A DNA stretch of 53,730 nt from Gordonia jinhuaensis (GTDB lineage: Bacteria; Actinomycetota; Actinomycetes; Mycobacteriales; Mycobacteriaceae), in NCBI RefSeq assembly GCF_014639795.1, contig NZ_BMGC01000026.1, positions 1 to 53,730 of the forward strand, written 5' to 3'. The translations under genes were made by a program, and so were the position numbers. Shown piece by piece: positions 25,791 to 36,870 of this stretch. Every line of letters starts with the position of its first letter. Within the stretch, counting starts at the first letter, position 1. Under the pieces are notes generated by a model. That model saw nothing but the letters and a program-made list of their open reading frames with translations. It ran no database searches and was not told the origin of the DNA.

Positions 25791-28357
25791 CTCGCCTCCT
25801 CCTGCTGTGCGTGTAGGGCGACTGTCGGTGAACCCAACAGCACCGGGACGCGTCGTCCCGACGAGTCGTCGAAGGCGATGGTCGGGTCGGGCACGTCGGG
25901 TGCGTTGACGAAGGACACGAACCGGCGCAGCTTGTCCTCGTCGGCCAGTACTGCTGCCCACTCGTCCTGATACCCCTCGACGTGCTTGGCCATCGCAGCC
26001 TCGAGATCGTCGGCGATACCCAGACTGTCGTCGCAGATGATCTCTCGCAACTTGTCCAGGCCACCCTCGAAGGACTCCTGCCACGGCGCGGTGCGCTGCA
26101 GCCGATCGGCGCTGCGGACGTAGAACATCAGGTACCGGTCGATGTAGCTGATCAGCGTCTCGTCGTCGATCCCGGACACCAGCAGCTGGGCATGTGTGGG
26201 ACTCTGCCCGCCGTTGCCGCCGACGTACAGATTCCAGCCGGCCTCGGTGGCGATCACCCCGACGTCTTTGCCGCGGGCCTCGGCGCATTCACGTGCACAC
26301 CCCGACACGCCGAATTTGAGTTTGTGCGGCGACCGCAGCCCTCGGTAGCGGGTCTCCAGTCGTACGGCCATCGCGACCGAGTCCTGCACGCCGTAGCGAC
26401 ACCAACTCGACCCGACGCAGCTCTTCACCGTCCGCAGGCTCTTGCCGTAGGCGTGGCCGGACTCCATGCCGGCGTCGACCAGCCGCTGCCAGATCAGCGG
26501 CAGCTGTTCCACCCGCGCGCCGAACATGTCGATGCGCTGGCCGCCGGTGATCTTGGTGTAGAGGCCGAAATCCTTGGCGATCTGCCCGATCACGATCAAC
26601 TGGTCGGGAGTGACCTCGCCGCCGGGCATCCGCGGCACCACCGAGTAGGTGCCGTTGCGCTGTAGGTTGGCCAGGAAGTGGTCGTTGGTGTCCTGCAGCG
26701 CGGCCTGTTCGCCGTCGAGGATGTGATCGCTGGAGGTGGAGGCGAGGATCGACGCCACCGTGGGTTTGCAGATCTCGCATCCGCCACCGGTGCCGAACCG
26801 CGCGATCAGTTCGCTGAACGTGCGGATGCCGGTGCCCGCGACGATGGAGAACAACTCCGCTCGCGATTGAGTGAAGTGTTCACACAGTGATGTCGACAGT
26901 GTCACACCGGAATCGGTGAGCAGCTTGGTGAGACTGGGCACACATCCACCGCAGGTGGTGCCGGCGCCGGTGCACTTCTTGAGGTCGGCCACCGTGCACG
27001 CACCCTCGGCGATCGCACCGCAGATGTCACCCTTGGACACCGAGTTGCACGAGCAGATCTGCGCATCGTCGGGTAGCGCCGACAGCCCGATACCCGAGTC
27101 GCCGCCGGCCGGCGCGATCAGCGCACCGGGGTCACCCGGGAGCTGTTGTCCGACCAGCGGTTTGAGCATCGCGTACGCGTCGGCGTCGCCGACGAGGATG
27201 CCGCCGAGAAGTGTGGTCGCGTCGTCGGAGACGACGAGCTTCTTGTAGGTCCCCGCGACCGGGTCGGAGTGCACGATCTCCAGCGCACCTTCGGTGACGC
27301 CCATGGCGTCACCGAAGCTGGCCACGTCGACGCCGAGCAGTTTGAGTTTGGTGGACATGTCCGCACCGGGGAAGGTGCTGCGACCGCTGCCGAGGATCTG
27401 CTCGGCCGCAATCTGGGCCATCGTGTAGCCCGGTGCCACCAGCCCGTAGCACCGACCCTGCACCGCCGCCACCTCGCCGATCGCGTAGATGTCGGGATCA
27501 CTTGTCCGACAGCAGGTGTCGGTGATGATGCCGCCGCGTTCGCCGACGTCGAGTCCGGCGCCGCGACCCAATGCGTCCTGGGGGCGCACACCCGCGGAGA
27601 ACACCACGAGTGCGGCGGTCAGTGCCGTGCCGTCCGACAGGGTGACGGCCAGTGACGAATCGGCCAGTGGGGAATCGGCCGGTGTGGAATCGGTGCTGTC
27701 GGCGATCGACGTCGTCGACACGCCGGTGTGCACATGCAGACCCAGGTCGGTGACCAGATCGGCCAACAGGGCGCCGCCGCCGGCGTCGACCTGCAGTGGC
27801 ATCAGCCGCGGGGCGAACTCGACGATGTGCGGTGTCATACCCAGCAGCCGAAGGGCATTGGCTGCTTCCAGACCCAGCAGGCCGCCGCCGACCACCACAC
27901 CCGGGGCGCCGGGTCCGGCGGCCTCGGCGGCCGAGCGGATCGCGTCGAGATCGGCCAGCGTGCGGTAGACGAAGCTGCGCGGATGATCCGATCCGGACAC
28001 CGGGGGAACGAAGGGGTAGGAGCCGGTGGCCAATACCAGTGCGTCGTAGGCGAACTCACCGTTGTCGGTGATCACCCGGTGGCCGGCGCGGTCGATGTCG
28101 ATCGCGGCGCACCCCAGATGCACCTCCACCAGATCGTCGTCGGGATAGTCGTTGCCCGACAGGGCCATTGCGGTGATGTCCCATGAGCCGACGTATCCGG
28201 ACAGTCCCACCCGGTCGTAGGCGGCGACGGGTTCCTCGGAGAGCACCACCACGCGGATACGGTCGGCCTCGTCGCGCGAACGTAGTTCCTGGACGAACCG
28301 GTGCCCGACCATCCCGTGGCCCACCACCACGACGGTGCGCACTGCCGTCGGGGTCAT
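25787..28357 (-). CDS. nirB: Nitrite reductase [NAD(P)H] large subunit NirB
   Basis: 856 aa from the ATG at 28357, which overlaps the narK stop (ATGA). This is an E. coli-type NirB: FAD/NADH part (VVVGHGMVGHRF near the N-terminus, second site VVVGGGLLGLEAA), two BFD-like iron-sulfur regions (CSCNSVSKGD with CGGC, and a later GGGCEICKP), and the siroheme/[4Fe-4S] site (SCVGSSWC and SGCARECAE). It reduces nitrite to ammonium. Compared with the NasD-like paralogue in this window it has the extra BFD segment. A linker of about 20 residues in the reductase part (ADS/ADSP repeats) is encoded by a 15-bp DNA repeat near 27655-27705. It belongs to the operon narK-nirB-nirD-nnaR-sirB. Confidence 0.94.
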   Translation of the reverse strand: MTPTAVRTVVVVGHGMVGHRFVQELRSRDEADRIRVVVLSEEPVAAYDRVGLSGYVGSWDITAMALSGNDYPDDDLVEVHLGCAAIDIDRAGHRVITDNGEFAYDALVLATGSYPFVPPVSGSDHPRSFVYRTLADLDAIRSAAEAAGPGAPGVVVGGGLLGLEAANALRLLGMTPHIVEFAPRLMPLQVDAGGGALLADLVTDLGLHVHTGVSTTSIADSTDSTPADSPLADSSLAVTLSDGTALTAALVVFSAGVRPQDALGRGAGLDVGERGGIITDTCCRTSDPDIYAIGEVAAVQGRCYGLVAPGYTMAQIAAEQILGSGRSTFPGADMSTKLKLLGVDVASFGDAMGVTEGALEIVHSDPVAGTYKKLVVSDDATTLLGGILVGDADAYAMLKPLVGQQLPGDPGALIAPAGGDSGIGLSALPDDAQICSCNSVSKGDICGAIAEGACTVADLKKCTGAGTTCGGCVPSLTKLLTDSGVTLSTSLCEHFTQSRAELFSIVAGTGIRTFSELIARFGTGGGCEICKPTVASILASTSSDHILDGEQAALQDTNDHFLANLQRNGTYSVVPRMPGGEVTPDQLIVIGQIAKDFGLYTKITGGQRIDMFGARVEQLPLIWQRLVDAGMESGHAYGKSLRTVKSCVGSSWCRYGVQDSVAMAVRLETRYRGLRSPHKLKFGVSGCARECAEARGKDVGVIATEAGWNLYVGGNGGQSPTHAQLLVSGIDDETLISYIDRYLMFYVRSADRLQRTAPWQESFEGGLDKLREIICDDSLGIADDLEAAMAKHVEGYQDEWAAVLADEDKLRRFVSFVNAPDVPDPTIAFDDSSGRRVPVLLGSPTVALHAQQEEAR

Positions 28358-29781
28358 GCGGTCACCGCCGAGGGATCGGAGGACGCGGCCGGACGCGTGT
28401 CGGTCTGCTCGTGCAGGACGATCTCGCGGCGCGCGTAGAACCACCAGGTGACCACTCCGGCGACCACATAGAAGGCCAGGAAGATCCAGAAGGCGGTGGT
28501 GGCCGACTGATGCTGCTTGTAGCTCGACCGCAGCACCAGGTTGATCGCCACGCCGCCGAGGCCGCCGACGGCGCCGGCGATACCGATCAGGGCGCCCGAC
28601 ATGGTGCGCGACCAGACGATCTTGCCCGCGGCGTTGAGCCCGGAGTTGTTGCGCGCCTTGTGTTCGAAGACCGTCGGGATGATCTTGTAGACCGAGCCGT
28701 TGCCCACACCGGAGATCAGGAACAGCAGGATGAAGCCGATGATGAAGGCGATCAGCTGCGGCGTCTCGATCTTGTGTTTGAGGTGACCGTCGGCCACCGT
28801 GCCGGCGACCACGAGGATCGACGCGCTGGCGATCATGAGGGCGAAGCACAGTGCGGTGATCCGTCCGCCGCCGAAACGGTCGGCGAGTTTGCCACCGATG
28901 GGGCGGGTGATCGACCCGAGAAGCGGTCCGATCCAGGCGATCTGGGCTGCGGCGAGCGTGGGGTTGTGGGCGCCGGCCGACTTGAACGACAGCGCCAGCA
29001 CCTGACTGAAGGCGAAGGAGAAGCCGATGAACGAGCCGAAGGTGCCGATGTAGAGCAGCGAGATCAGCCAGGTGTCACGGTATTTCAGGCAGGCCACCAT
29101 CGAGCGGTAGCTCGCGGTCTGGTGATCGAGGTTGTCCATGTAGATCGCGGCGCCGATTCCGGCGAATGCCAGCGCGACGAGGTATATCGCGCAGACGATA
29201 CCGGCCTTGTCGGTGGTCAGCCAGATGACGATCAGGCCGATCACCTGGATCACCGGCACGCCGATGTTGCCGCCGCCGGCGTTGAGTCCCAGTGCCCAGC
29301 CCTTGTGCCGGTGCGGGAAGAAGGCGTTGATGTTGGTCATCGACGAGGCGAAGTTGCCGCCGCCGAGGCCGGTCAGTGCCGCGACGAACAGGAACCATCC
29401 GAAGCCGAACTTGCCGGGGTTCATCATGAGCATCATGGTCAGGCCGGTGGGGATGAGCAGCACCACCGCCGAGAAGATCGCCCAGTTGCGTCCGCCGAAC
29501 TTCGCGGTGGCCTGGGTGTAGGGGATGCGCAGACAGGAGCCCACGAAGGTCGCGGTGGCGGTGATGATGAACTTCTGGTCGAGGCTGATCCCGTACTTCG
29601 GTGTCATGAACAGCACCATGACCGAGAAGAGCGACCAGATGGAGAATCCGATGTGCTCGCAGATGATGGACCACAACAGGTTTCGCCGGGCCACCTGGGC
29701 CCCACCGTTCTCCCAGGCCTCGACGTCCTCGGGGTCCCATCCGCTGATGTGGTGTTTTCGGGTGTATGTGTAGGCAGACAT
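28354..29781 (-). CDS. narK: Nitrate/nitrite transporter NarK family
   Basis: 475 aa from the ATG at 29781 (MSAYTYTRKHHISGWDPED). It is an MFS protein with about 12 membrane segments. The nitrate-porter signatures are clear: GGGNFASSMTNINAFFPHR with the following KGWALGLNAGGGNIG in the first half, and a second related segment near NNSGLNAAGKIVWSRTMSGA. It imports nitrate, or exchanges nitrate for nitrite, across the cytoplasmic membrane. It is the first gene of the operon that ends with sirB; a four-half-site GlnR-type operator lies about 120-155 bases upstream. The frame is open far upstream of 29781, but that part is not conserved. Confidence 0.93.
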   Translation of the reverse strand: MSAYTYTRKHHISGWDPEDVEAWENGGAQVARRNLLWSIICEHIGFSIWSLFSVMVLFMTPKYGISLDQKFIITATATFVGSCLRIPYTQATAKFGGRNWAIFSAVVLLIPTGLTMMLMMNPGKFGFGWFLFVAALTGLGGGNFASSMTNINAFFPHRHKGWALGLNAGGGNIGVPVIQVIGLIVIWLTTDKAGIVCAIYLVALAFAGIGAAIYMDNLDHQTASYRSMVACLKYRDTWLISLLYIGTFGSFIGFSFAFSQVLALSFKSAGAHNPTLAAAQIAWIGPLLGSITRPIGGKLADRFGGGRITALCFALMIASASILVVAGTVADGHLKHKIETPQLIAFIIGFILLFLISGVGNGSVYKIIPTVFEHKARNNSGLNAAGKIVWSRTMSGALIGIAGAVGGLGGVAINLVLRSSYKQHQSATTAFWIFLAFYVVAGVVTWWFYARREIVLHEQTDTRPAASSDPSAVTA

Positions 29782-29872
29782 GTGCGGGGCTTTCTCGTGC
29801 GCTGAGTGCTGGAAACCCCGGCCTTCGTCGGCTGATCCGCGGGCGGTGCGGGTCGTCGAGGTGTTGTCAGCG

Positions 29873-29936
29873 ACGATACGAAGCCGCTGTTGCGCGCAGT
29901 TTTCTCTCGGTAACCCTGCCGTCACAGTGTTCTCAC
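29873..29936 (-). promoter_or_regulatory. narK operon promoter with four-half-site GlnR/NnaR-type operator
   Basis: On the minus strand the half-sites GTGAG, GTGAC, GTTAC and AAAAC occupy 29932-29936, 29921-29925, 29910-29914 and 29899-29903, each separated by exactly 6 bases. This is the full four-site layout described for GlnR targets. A -10-like TATCGT follows at 29873-29878, about 20 bases downstream, so the box overlaps the -35 region as expected for an activator. Confidence 0.7.
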
Positions 29937-29972
29937 GACGGCGAACGAGGTGGTGTGAGAAGAGCCGCCGCG

Positions 29973-31340
29973 TCAGATCGCGTGCGGATACACCGTCAGC
30001 ATATGTGCTCCGAACCAGGAACTCACTGCGATGACGGCCACAAGAATGCAGATCTGGGTGGAGACCTTGAGTCGCGCGATCCCGATCGCGATCGGGATCA
30101 GCAGCACGAAGGCGGGCAGCAGGAGCCGTGGTCGGCTCATCATGAGTCCGCCCGACCCGGCGATCTGCGCCACCAGCAGTACCCCGTAGAGCCAGACCGG
30201 CCACGGCAGACGTTTCCACAGCGACACGAAGACGAGTGCGAAGGTGGCCAGCAGAACCCAGGCGGTGACCATCGGGGCGATCTCGGCCTCGCTCACCAGC
30301 ACCGAGTTGATGAAGTTGTAGGTGGCTCGGCCCCAGTCGAACGACGTGCCCCACCCCTGGGTCTGGATCGTGAACCACCCGGTGGGACTGCCGGTGTGTG
30401 CCCACACGATGCACAGATACGCGATGTAGCCCAGCGGGGAGAAGACCACCGCGAACAGCGCGGGCCCGCTCTCGCCGTACCGGCCCTGGCGGATCAGCCG
30501 CCACGCGGCGAGTGCGCCGCACAGCATCACCACCGCGATGAGCACGGCGGCGGTCGGGCGGCAGAAACCCGAGAGGAAGGCGGTGACACCGGCGAGATAC
30601 CAGTTGCCGCGCAGCACCCCGACCAGCGCCCAGGCGGCCAGTGCACAGAACAGTGCCTCGGTGTAGGCCATCGACAACACGATGCCCATCGGGGCCGCGG
30701 CGAACAGCACCACCATAATCAGCCCCACGCGGTGCAGATCGGGATCGGCGCCCACCGTCTGCGCGGCGGCCGAGTCGTCGTCGCGTGCGGGGAAGAGCCA
30801 TCTCCCCAGACGCGTCGGCATGCGCACCGCACGGCGCCAGCGTCCGGCCGAGTCGGGATCGAGCATATGAGCGGCGCACAGCTGCGCGAGCCGGGCCACG
30901 CCGACCGCGGCGAGTGCTCCCACCACCACGTTGACCGTGATCGCCGCCCCGTAGGCGGTGAAGCCGGGGATCTTCTCGACCGCTCCCACGAGATAGGGGT
31001 AGCCGGGGAAGAAGGCATAGGGCGTGTTGGCGTCGCGCAACCCGCGGGCGTCGGTCTGGGTGAGCGGGACGCCGTCGTAGCCGAATTCGGCGATGTCGAG
31101 CATCCACTGGCCGTCCCACGAGGAGAGCACCGAACCCAGCGAGCGTCCGTGCAGACTCGCGAAGCGGGCCACCGTGAGCACGCCGATCAGGCGTACGAAC
31201 CAGAACAGCGCGATCGGCTCGACCCAGTCGCGGTACCGGTAGAGCACTGCGGCGCAGCGTCCGAGAACCGACCCTGACGTCGTCGATGCTGACGGGGTCT
31301 GGTCGGTCGTCGCCTCGTCGGTGGCGCCGTTGGCAAGCAC
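29973..31340 (-). CDS. Integral membrane mannosyltransferase (PIG-V/PimE-like GT-C)
   Basis: About 455 aa from a GTG at 31340; the frame is open to 31616, but that would run into the aspartokinase gene, so the start is not certain. Around ten hydrophobic segments and a GT-C layout are visible, with an acidic first loop (SSWDGQWMLDIAEFGYDG, containing WDxxWY-like residues) and AFFPGYPYLVGAVEK, which is characteristic of PIG-V-type mannosyltransferases. Such enzymes use polyprenyl-phosphate mannose on the outer face of the membrane to build PIMs, lipomannan or related glycolipids. It is transcribed away from the aspartokinase gene and ends upstream of the narK promoter. No partner gene is next to it. 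Confidence 0.8.
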   Translation of the reverse strand: MLANGATDEATTDQTPSASTTSGSVLGRCAAVLYRYRDWVEPIALFWFVRLIGVLTVARFASLHGRSLGSVLSSWDGQWMLDIAEFGYDGVPLTQTDARGLRDANTPYAFFPGYPYLVGAVEKIPGFTAYGAAITVNVVVGALAAVGVARLAQLCAAHMLDPDSAGRWRRAVRMPTRLGRWLFPARDDDSAAAQTVGADPDLHRVGLIMVVLFAAAPMGIVLSMAYTEALFCALAAWALVGVLRGNWYLAGVTAFLSGFCRPTAAVLIAVVMLCGALAAWRLIRQGRYGESGPALFAVVFSPLGYIAYLCIVWAHTGSPTGWFTIQTQGWGTSFDWGRATYNFINSVLVSEAEIAPMVTAWVLLATFALVFVSLWKRLPWPVWLYGVLLVAQIAGSGGLMMSRPRLLLPAFVLLIPIAIGIARLKVSTQICILVAVIAVSSWFGAHMLTVYPHAI

Positions 31341-31476
31341 GTCACAGATGGTAGGCGGGAGATGCGCCTCACCACGATTCCGGGCGGCGAACCGTCGCCG
31401 GTAAGGTTGTCGCAGGTTGCGGCCAGCGACGATGCTCCCGCGACGACAACGATCCTCTCGGTGAAAGGTTGATGCA

Positions 31477-33773
<2,297 letters not shown>

Positions 33774-33825
33774 CCACTCCGCGTCACGATGCACTCGAGC
33801 CCGCGACCACTGATTGGTGCCTTCC

Positions 33826-34857
33826 ATGTCCACTTTGTCTGATGCTTCCGAACTGACCGAACGGGTCGGGCACTACTACCGGCTCGACGAGCCGTATGAG
33901 GTGGCCCGCGAGAAGGTCCGTGAGTATGCGCGTGCGGTGCAGGACGCCCATCCGGCACACCGCGACGAAACCGCTTCGGCAGCACTGGGTTACAGCGGGC
34001 TGCTGAGCACCCTGACCTTCACTGCCATCCCCGCGATGAAGGCCAACCGGGAGCTGTTCGAGTCGGTGATCGTGGGCTACGAGACCTATGTCCAGACCGA
34101 GCAGGTCTTCGAACAGCACCGGCCGATCGTCGCCGGCGACGTGTTGTCCACCGACGTGGAGCTGTCGTCGGTACGGCGTATCGCCGGCCGCGACCTGATC
34201 ACCGTCACCAACACATTCACCGACGCCGCCGGTGAGGTGGTCCACACGATGCACACCACCGTGGTGGGAGTCAGCGCCGACGAGGTGGACCCGTCGATCA
34301 ACGCCGCCGTCAGCGGCATCATGATGCATGACCTCAAGCTGCCGGCCCAGGAGGTCTACGGCGCCGACTACGTCAAGACCATCCGTCCCGACGGTGAGCG
34401 CACCGTCTCGACCGGCGGTGCCGAGCGCACTCCGGGTTCGCTGCGATTCGAGGATGTGGCCGTCGGTGACGTACTGCCGATCCGTCATGCCCGCCTCTCC
34501 CGCGGCGACCTGGTGAATTATGCGGGTGTGTCCGGCGACAACAATCCGATCCACTGGGACGAGCGGATCGCCCGACTCGCCGGACTGCCTGATGTGATCG
34601 CACACGGGATGCTGACCATGGCGCTCGGCGCCGGGTTCGTCTCGGCCTGGTCGGGCGACCCCGGTGCGGCGACACGCTACTCGGTGCGTCTGTCGCAGAT
34701 GGCGCCGGTGAGCGCGGAGGCGGGCGGCGACATCGAGTTCTCCGGTCGCATCAAGTCACTGGACCCTGCCACCCGCAGCGGCGTGGTGCTCATCGTCGCC
34801 AAATCCGGCGGACGCAAGATCTTCGGGCTGGCCACCATGGACGTGCGCTTCTCCTGA
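33826..34857 (+). CDS. Double-hotdog MaoC-like dehydratase
   Basis: 343 aa from the ATG at 33826 (MSTLSDASELTERVG); a TTG four codons earlier is in frame but unlikely. Two hotdog folds are joined. The N-terminal half looks like the non-catalytic, HadA-like half (AREKVREYARAVQDAHPAH). The C-terminal half carries the hydratase 2 motif (YAGVSGDNNPIHWDE, then AHGMLTMALG). Fused proteins of this kind in mycobacteria (for example Rv0216-like) hydrate enoyl thioesters in fatty or mycolic acid metabolism. It follows asd by 52 bp on the same strand and may be read through from it; a hairpin lies right after its stop. The exact substrate is unknown. Confidence 0.82.
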   Translation: MSTLSDASELTERVGHYYRLDEPYEVAREKVREYARAVQDAHPAHRDETASAALGYSGLLSTLTFTAIPAMKANRELFESVIVGYETYVQTEQVFEQHRPIVAGDVLSTDVELSSVRRIAGRDLITVTNTFTDAAGEVVHTMHTTVVGVSADEVDPSINAAVSGIMMHDLKLPAQEVYGADYVKTIRPDGERTVSTGGAERTPGSLRFEDVAVGDVLPIRHARLSRGDLVNYAGVSGDNNPIHWDERIARLAGLPDVIAHGMLTMALGAGFVSAWSGDPGAATRYSVRLSQMAPVSAEAGGDIEFSGRIKSLDPATRSGVVLIVAKSGGRKIFGLATMDVRFS

Positions 34858-34879
34858 GCCCGCCTGACCCGCACGTTCT

Positions 34880-34917
34880 CGCGTAGACCCACCTCCCAAC
34901 GGGGGTGGGTTTACGCG
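34880..34917 (+). terminator. Hairpin terminator after the double-hotdog gene
   Basis: The 15-base arms CGCGTAGACCCACCT (34880-34894) and GGGTGGGTTTACGCG (34903-34917) pair with one G-U, with an 8-base loop. It lies 22 bases after the stop codon. The rest of the 205-bp gap to the next gene shows nothing else that I can support. Confidence 0.7.
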
Positions 34918-35062
34918 TCCCTGAGCACGGATCCATCGATTTTCAGGTAGTTCACTACTCCAGTCACTCCCGCGGCGGACTCGTAGCGTCGATGCGCATA
35001 CGACAGGTTGGCCAGCCGACACCGGTTGGCGAAGCGCAATCCGCAGACGTTCAGGAGTCGAG

Positions 35063-35929
35063 ATGTGGGATTCATCGAATCGCCAGGGACGCGGGCGATC
35101 ACTCGCTCCCGCTCGAGCGACTGCAGTAGCCATGTTTTCGGCGCTCGTGGTGGTACTGGTGTGCCTGGCACTGTCGGGATTCGCCGGTCGCGCCGACGCC
35201 GTGATCCGACCTGCAACCTGCGAAGTCGGCTGTGGCAGTGGGAATTCGGGCAGTGGAGATTCGGGCAGTGGAGATTCGGGAAGTGGATCGCAGGGGAGTG
35301 GTGGCAGCGGCAGCGGAGATTCGGGCACTGGCGATACCGGGAGCGGGGCGTCGGACGGGGGCACCTCGGATAGCGGCACCTCGGATAGCGGTGGTTCGGA
35401 CCGTGGCGGCTCGGACAGCGGAGCTTCGGACAGCGGGGACACCGGTGGCGATGGTCCCCCGGCCGCCGCTCCGGCTCCGGCGCCTGAGCCTGATCCAGCA
35501 CCCGGATCCGCCGCTGGACCGGCTGCGGCCCCCCAGCCGGACGTTCCGCCGGTCTCCACGCCCGCGGCCCCGGTATCGACCCCCGACAGTCCGTCTCCGG
35601 TTCCGGGTGCGACGACTGTCCAGATGAGCCCGGCCGCCGTGGTGTCGATGCCGGTGTCACCACAGATCCCTGCCGGTGTGCCGGCTGCCGCACCTCGACC
35701 GGTGGCGGGAACCGCAGTCGTGAGCCCGGCTCCCGACTCGCCGAGCCTCACCACACCCGGTGTCACGGCCCACGTGCACGAGCGCCGGATACCGATTCGC
35801 GTGTCGGCATACGCGACTCAGATCGGCAGCGGCACAAAGGCTCTCGCCATCATATTCATCGTCCTGGTCATCGGGGTGTGGTTACTGGGTCACCGGATCG
35901 GACAAGCTGTCTCGGAGGAAAAGCCATGA
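35063..35929 (+). CDS. Exported Ser/Gly- and Pro-rich protein with C-terminal membrane anchor
   Basis: 288 aa, family not recognised. An AGGAG site lies 5 bases before the ATG. A signal-like hydrophobic segment covers about residues 22-46 (AMFSALVVVLVCLALSGFAG), followed by a possible mature start with two cysteines (TCEVGCGS). Residues of about 57-130 are a Gly/Ser/Asp low-complexity tract encoded by imperfect 15-bp repeats. A Pro/Ala-rich stalk to about 240 follows, then a membrane segment near 262-278 and a short cytoplasmic tail (GHRIGQAVSEEKP). It looks like a surface stalk protein. It is translationally coupled to a second membrane protein and, through that, to a Ser/Thr kinase, which suggests a shared envelope-sensing role. 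This role is inferred from position only. Confidence 0.75.
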   Translation: MWDSSNRQGRGRSLAPARATAVAMFSALVVVLVCLALSGFAGRADAVIRPATCEVGCGSGNSGSGDSGSGDSGSGSQGSGGSGSGDSGTGDTGSGASDGGTSDSGTSDSGGSDRGGSDSGASDSGDTGGDGPPAAAPAPAPEPDPAPGSAAGPAAAPQPDVPPVSTPAAPVSTPDSPSPVPGATTVQMSPAAVVSMPVSPQIPAGVPAAAPRPVAGTAVVSPAPDSPSLTTPGVTAHVHERRIPIRVSAYATQIGSGTKALAIIFIVLVIGVWLLGHRIGQAVSEEKP

Positions 35930-36870
35930 ACACTGCACATGTGCGCGCCGCGGTCGTCGCGGTACTGCTGACCATTGCGGCGCTCGTCGTCACGACGTCG
36001 TCGGCGTCGGCGCAACCCACGTCAGCGCGAACGTATGCCGAGGGCGGTGGTCTTCGCGTGGGCGCGACCATCGACGGTCACGACGTCGGATCGGCGTCGT
36101 CGTCACAGCCGATCCGCTTGGTTCCCGACGACACCGTCAGCGTCGCGGTCATGACCACCAACACGTCGGCGCGACCGGTCGACATCGGGCAGATCGATCT
36201 GCGTGGACGGGTGCTGGGCATGGACTTCTTCGTCTACTCGGTGGGGACAGACGTCACCCTCGCACCGGGAACCACCCAGGTGATTCGATACCGGCTGCAT
36301 CTGGTCGGATTGGCAGGCCAGGCAACGGGTCTCATGAGCAGTCAGCTGGTGGTGCGTACCCCTGGTGGTGCTGCGCTGGCTACCGTGGCGACTGTGACGG
36401 ACGTGCGAGGTTCCCTCTTCTCCGTCTACGGATTGTTCGGGCTGGCGCTGGCGATTCTGACACTCCTCGCCCTCGTCGACACCGCAGTGCGCGTCGCCCG
36501 CCATCGGCTGCCGCGCAACCGGTGGCGTCGAGGTCTCTACGTGATGATCTCCGGGATCGGGGTCGGACTCCTGTCGGGATTCGCGGTGTCGGTACTTCGT
36601 CTCGCGGCACCGGGAGCAACAGTGTGGGTCTGCTCGGTGATCGTCTGTGCTGCAGTGTTCTTCACCCTCGGATATCTGGCTCCGGTGCAACGAACCAGGC
36701 GCGATGACGCCGAGGAGAACATCGACGATCTCGACAACATCGACGATCTCGACGATATCGACGGCTTCGTCGACGACGGTACTGCTTCGCCCGCGCCGGC
36801 CACGGTGCTCGGACGTGCGGTGCTCGACCGTGGCTCGTCCGACTCCTCACGCGACATCGGGAGTCTGTGA
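35926..36870 (+). CDS. Exported beta-domain membrane protein in kinase operon
   Basis: 314 aa, family not recognised. The ATG at 35926 overlaps the previous stop (ATGA) and has a GGAGG site at 35914-35918. A signal peptide covers about residues 1-30 and ends ASAQP. The extracytoplasmic part (about 31-165) is beta-rich and rather like DUF916-type surface domains (DDTVSVAVMTTNTSARPVDI). Three membrane segments follow (about 170-192, 205-228 and 232-255), then a cytoplasmic tail with an acidic repeat (NIDDLDNIDDLDDIDG) encoded by duplicated DNA at about 36720-36765. It sits between the stalk protein and the kinase and overlaps the kinase start, so a receptor or scaffold role for the kinase is likely but unproven. 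Confidence 0.75.
   Translation: MNTAHVRAAVVAVLLTIAALVVTTSSASAQPTSARTYAEGGGLRVGATIDGHDVGSASSSQPIRLVPDDTVSVAVMTTNTSARPVDIGQIDLRGRVLGMDFFVYSVGTDVTLAPGTTQVIRYRLHLVGLAGQATGLMSSQLVVRTPGGAALATVATVTDVRGSLFSVYGLFGLALAILTLLALVDTAVRVARHRLPRNRWRRGLYVMISGIGVGLLSGFAVSVLRLAAPGATVWVCSVIVCAAVFFTLGYLAPVQRTRRDDAEENIDDLDNIDDLDDIDGFVDDGTASPAPATVLGRAVLDRGSSDSSRDIGSL

Noticed and set aside
28358-28849. Upstream extension of nirB into narK
   Set aside because: Only an open off-frame run; NirB homology begins at the ATG at 28357, which overlaps the narK stop.
29782-31119. Upstream extension of narK through the mannosyltransferase region
   Set aside because: Off-frame over another gene; NarK homology begins near the ATG at 29781, behind a promoter with an operator.
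31341-31476. A lysine-type riboswitch before aspartokinase
   Set aside because: The 136-bp gap is too short for the usual lysine aptamer and shows none of its conserved elements.
34911-35078. Possible 55-aa minus-strand gene in the gap after the terminator
   Set aside because: It reads plausibly (ending in a Gly-Ser-Val-Leu-like stretch) but has mixed codon bias, no recognisable family and overlaps the start of the stalk protein gene. Too weak to annotate.
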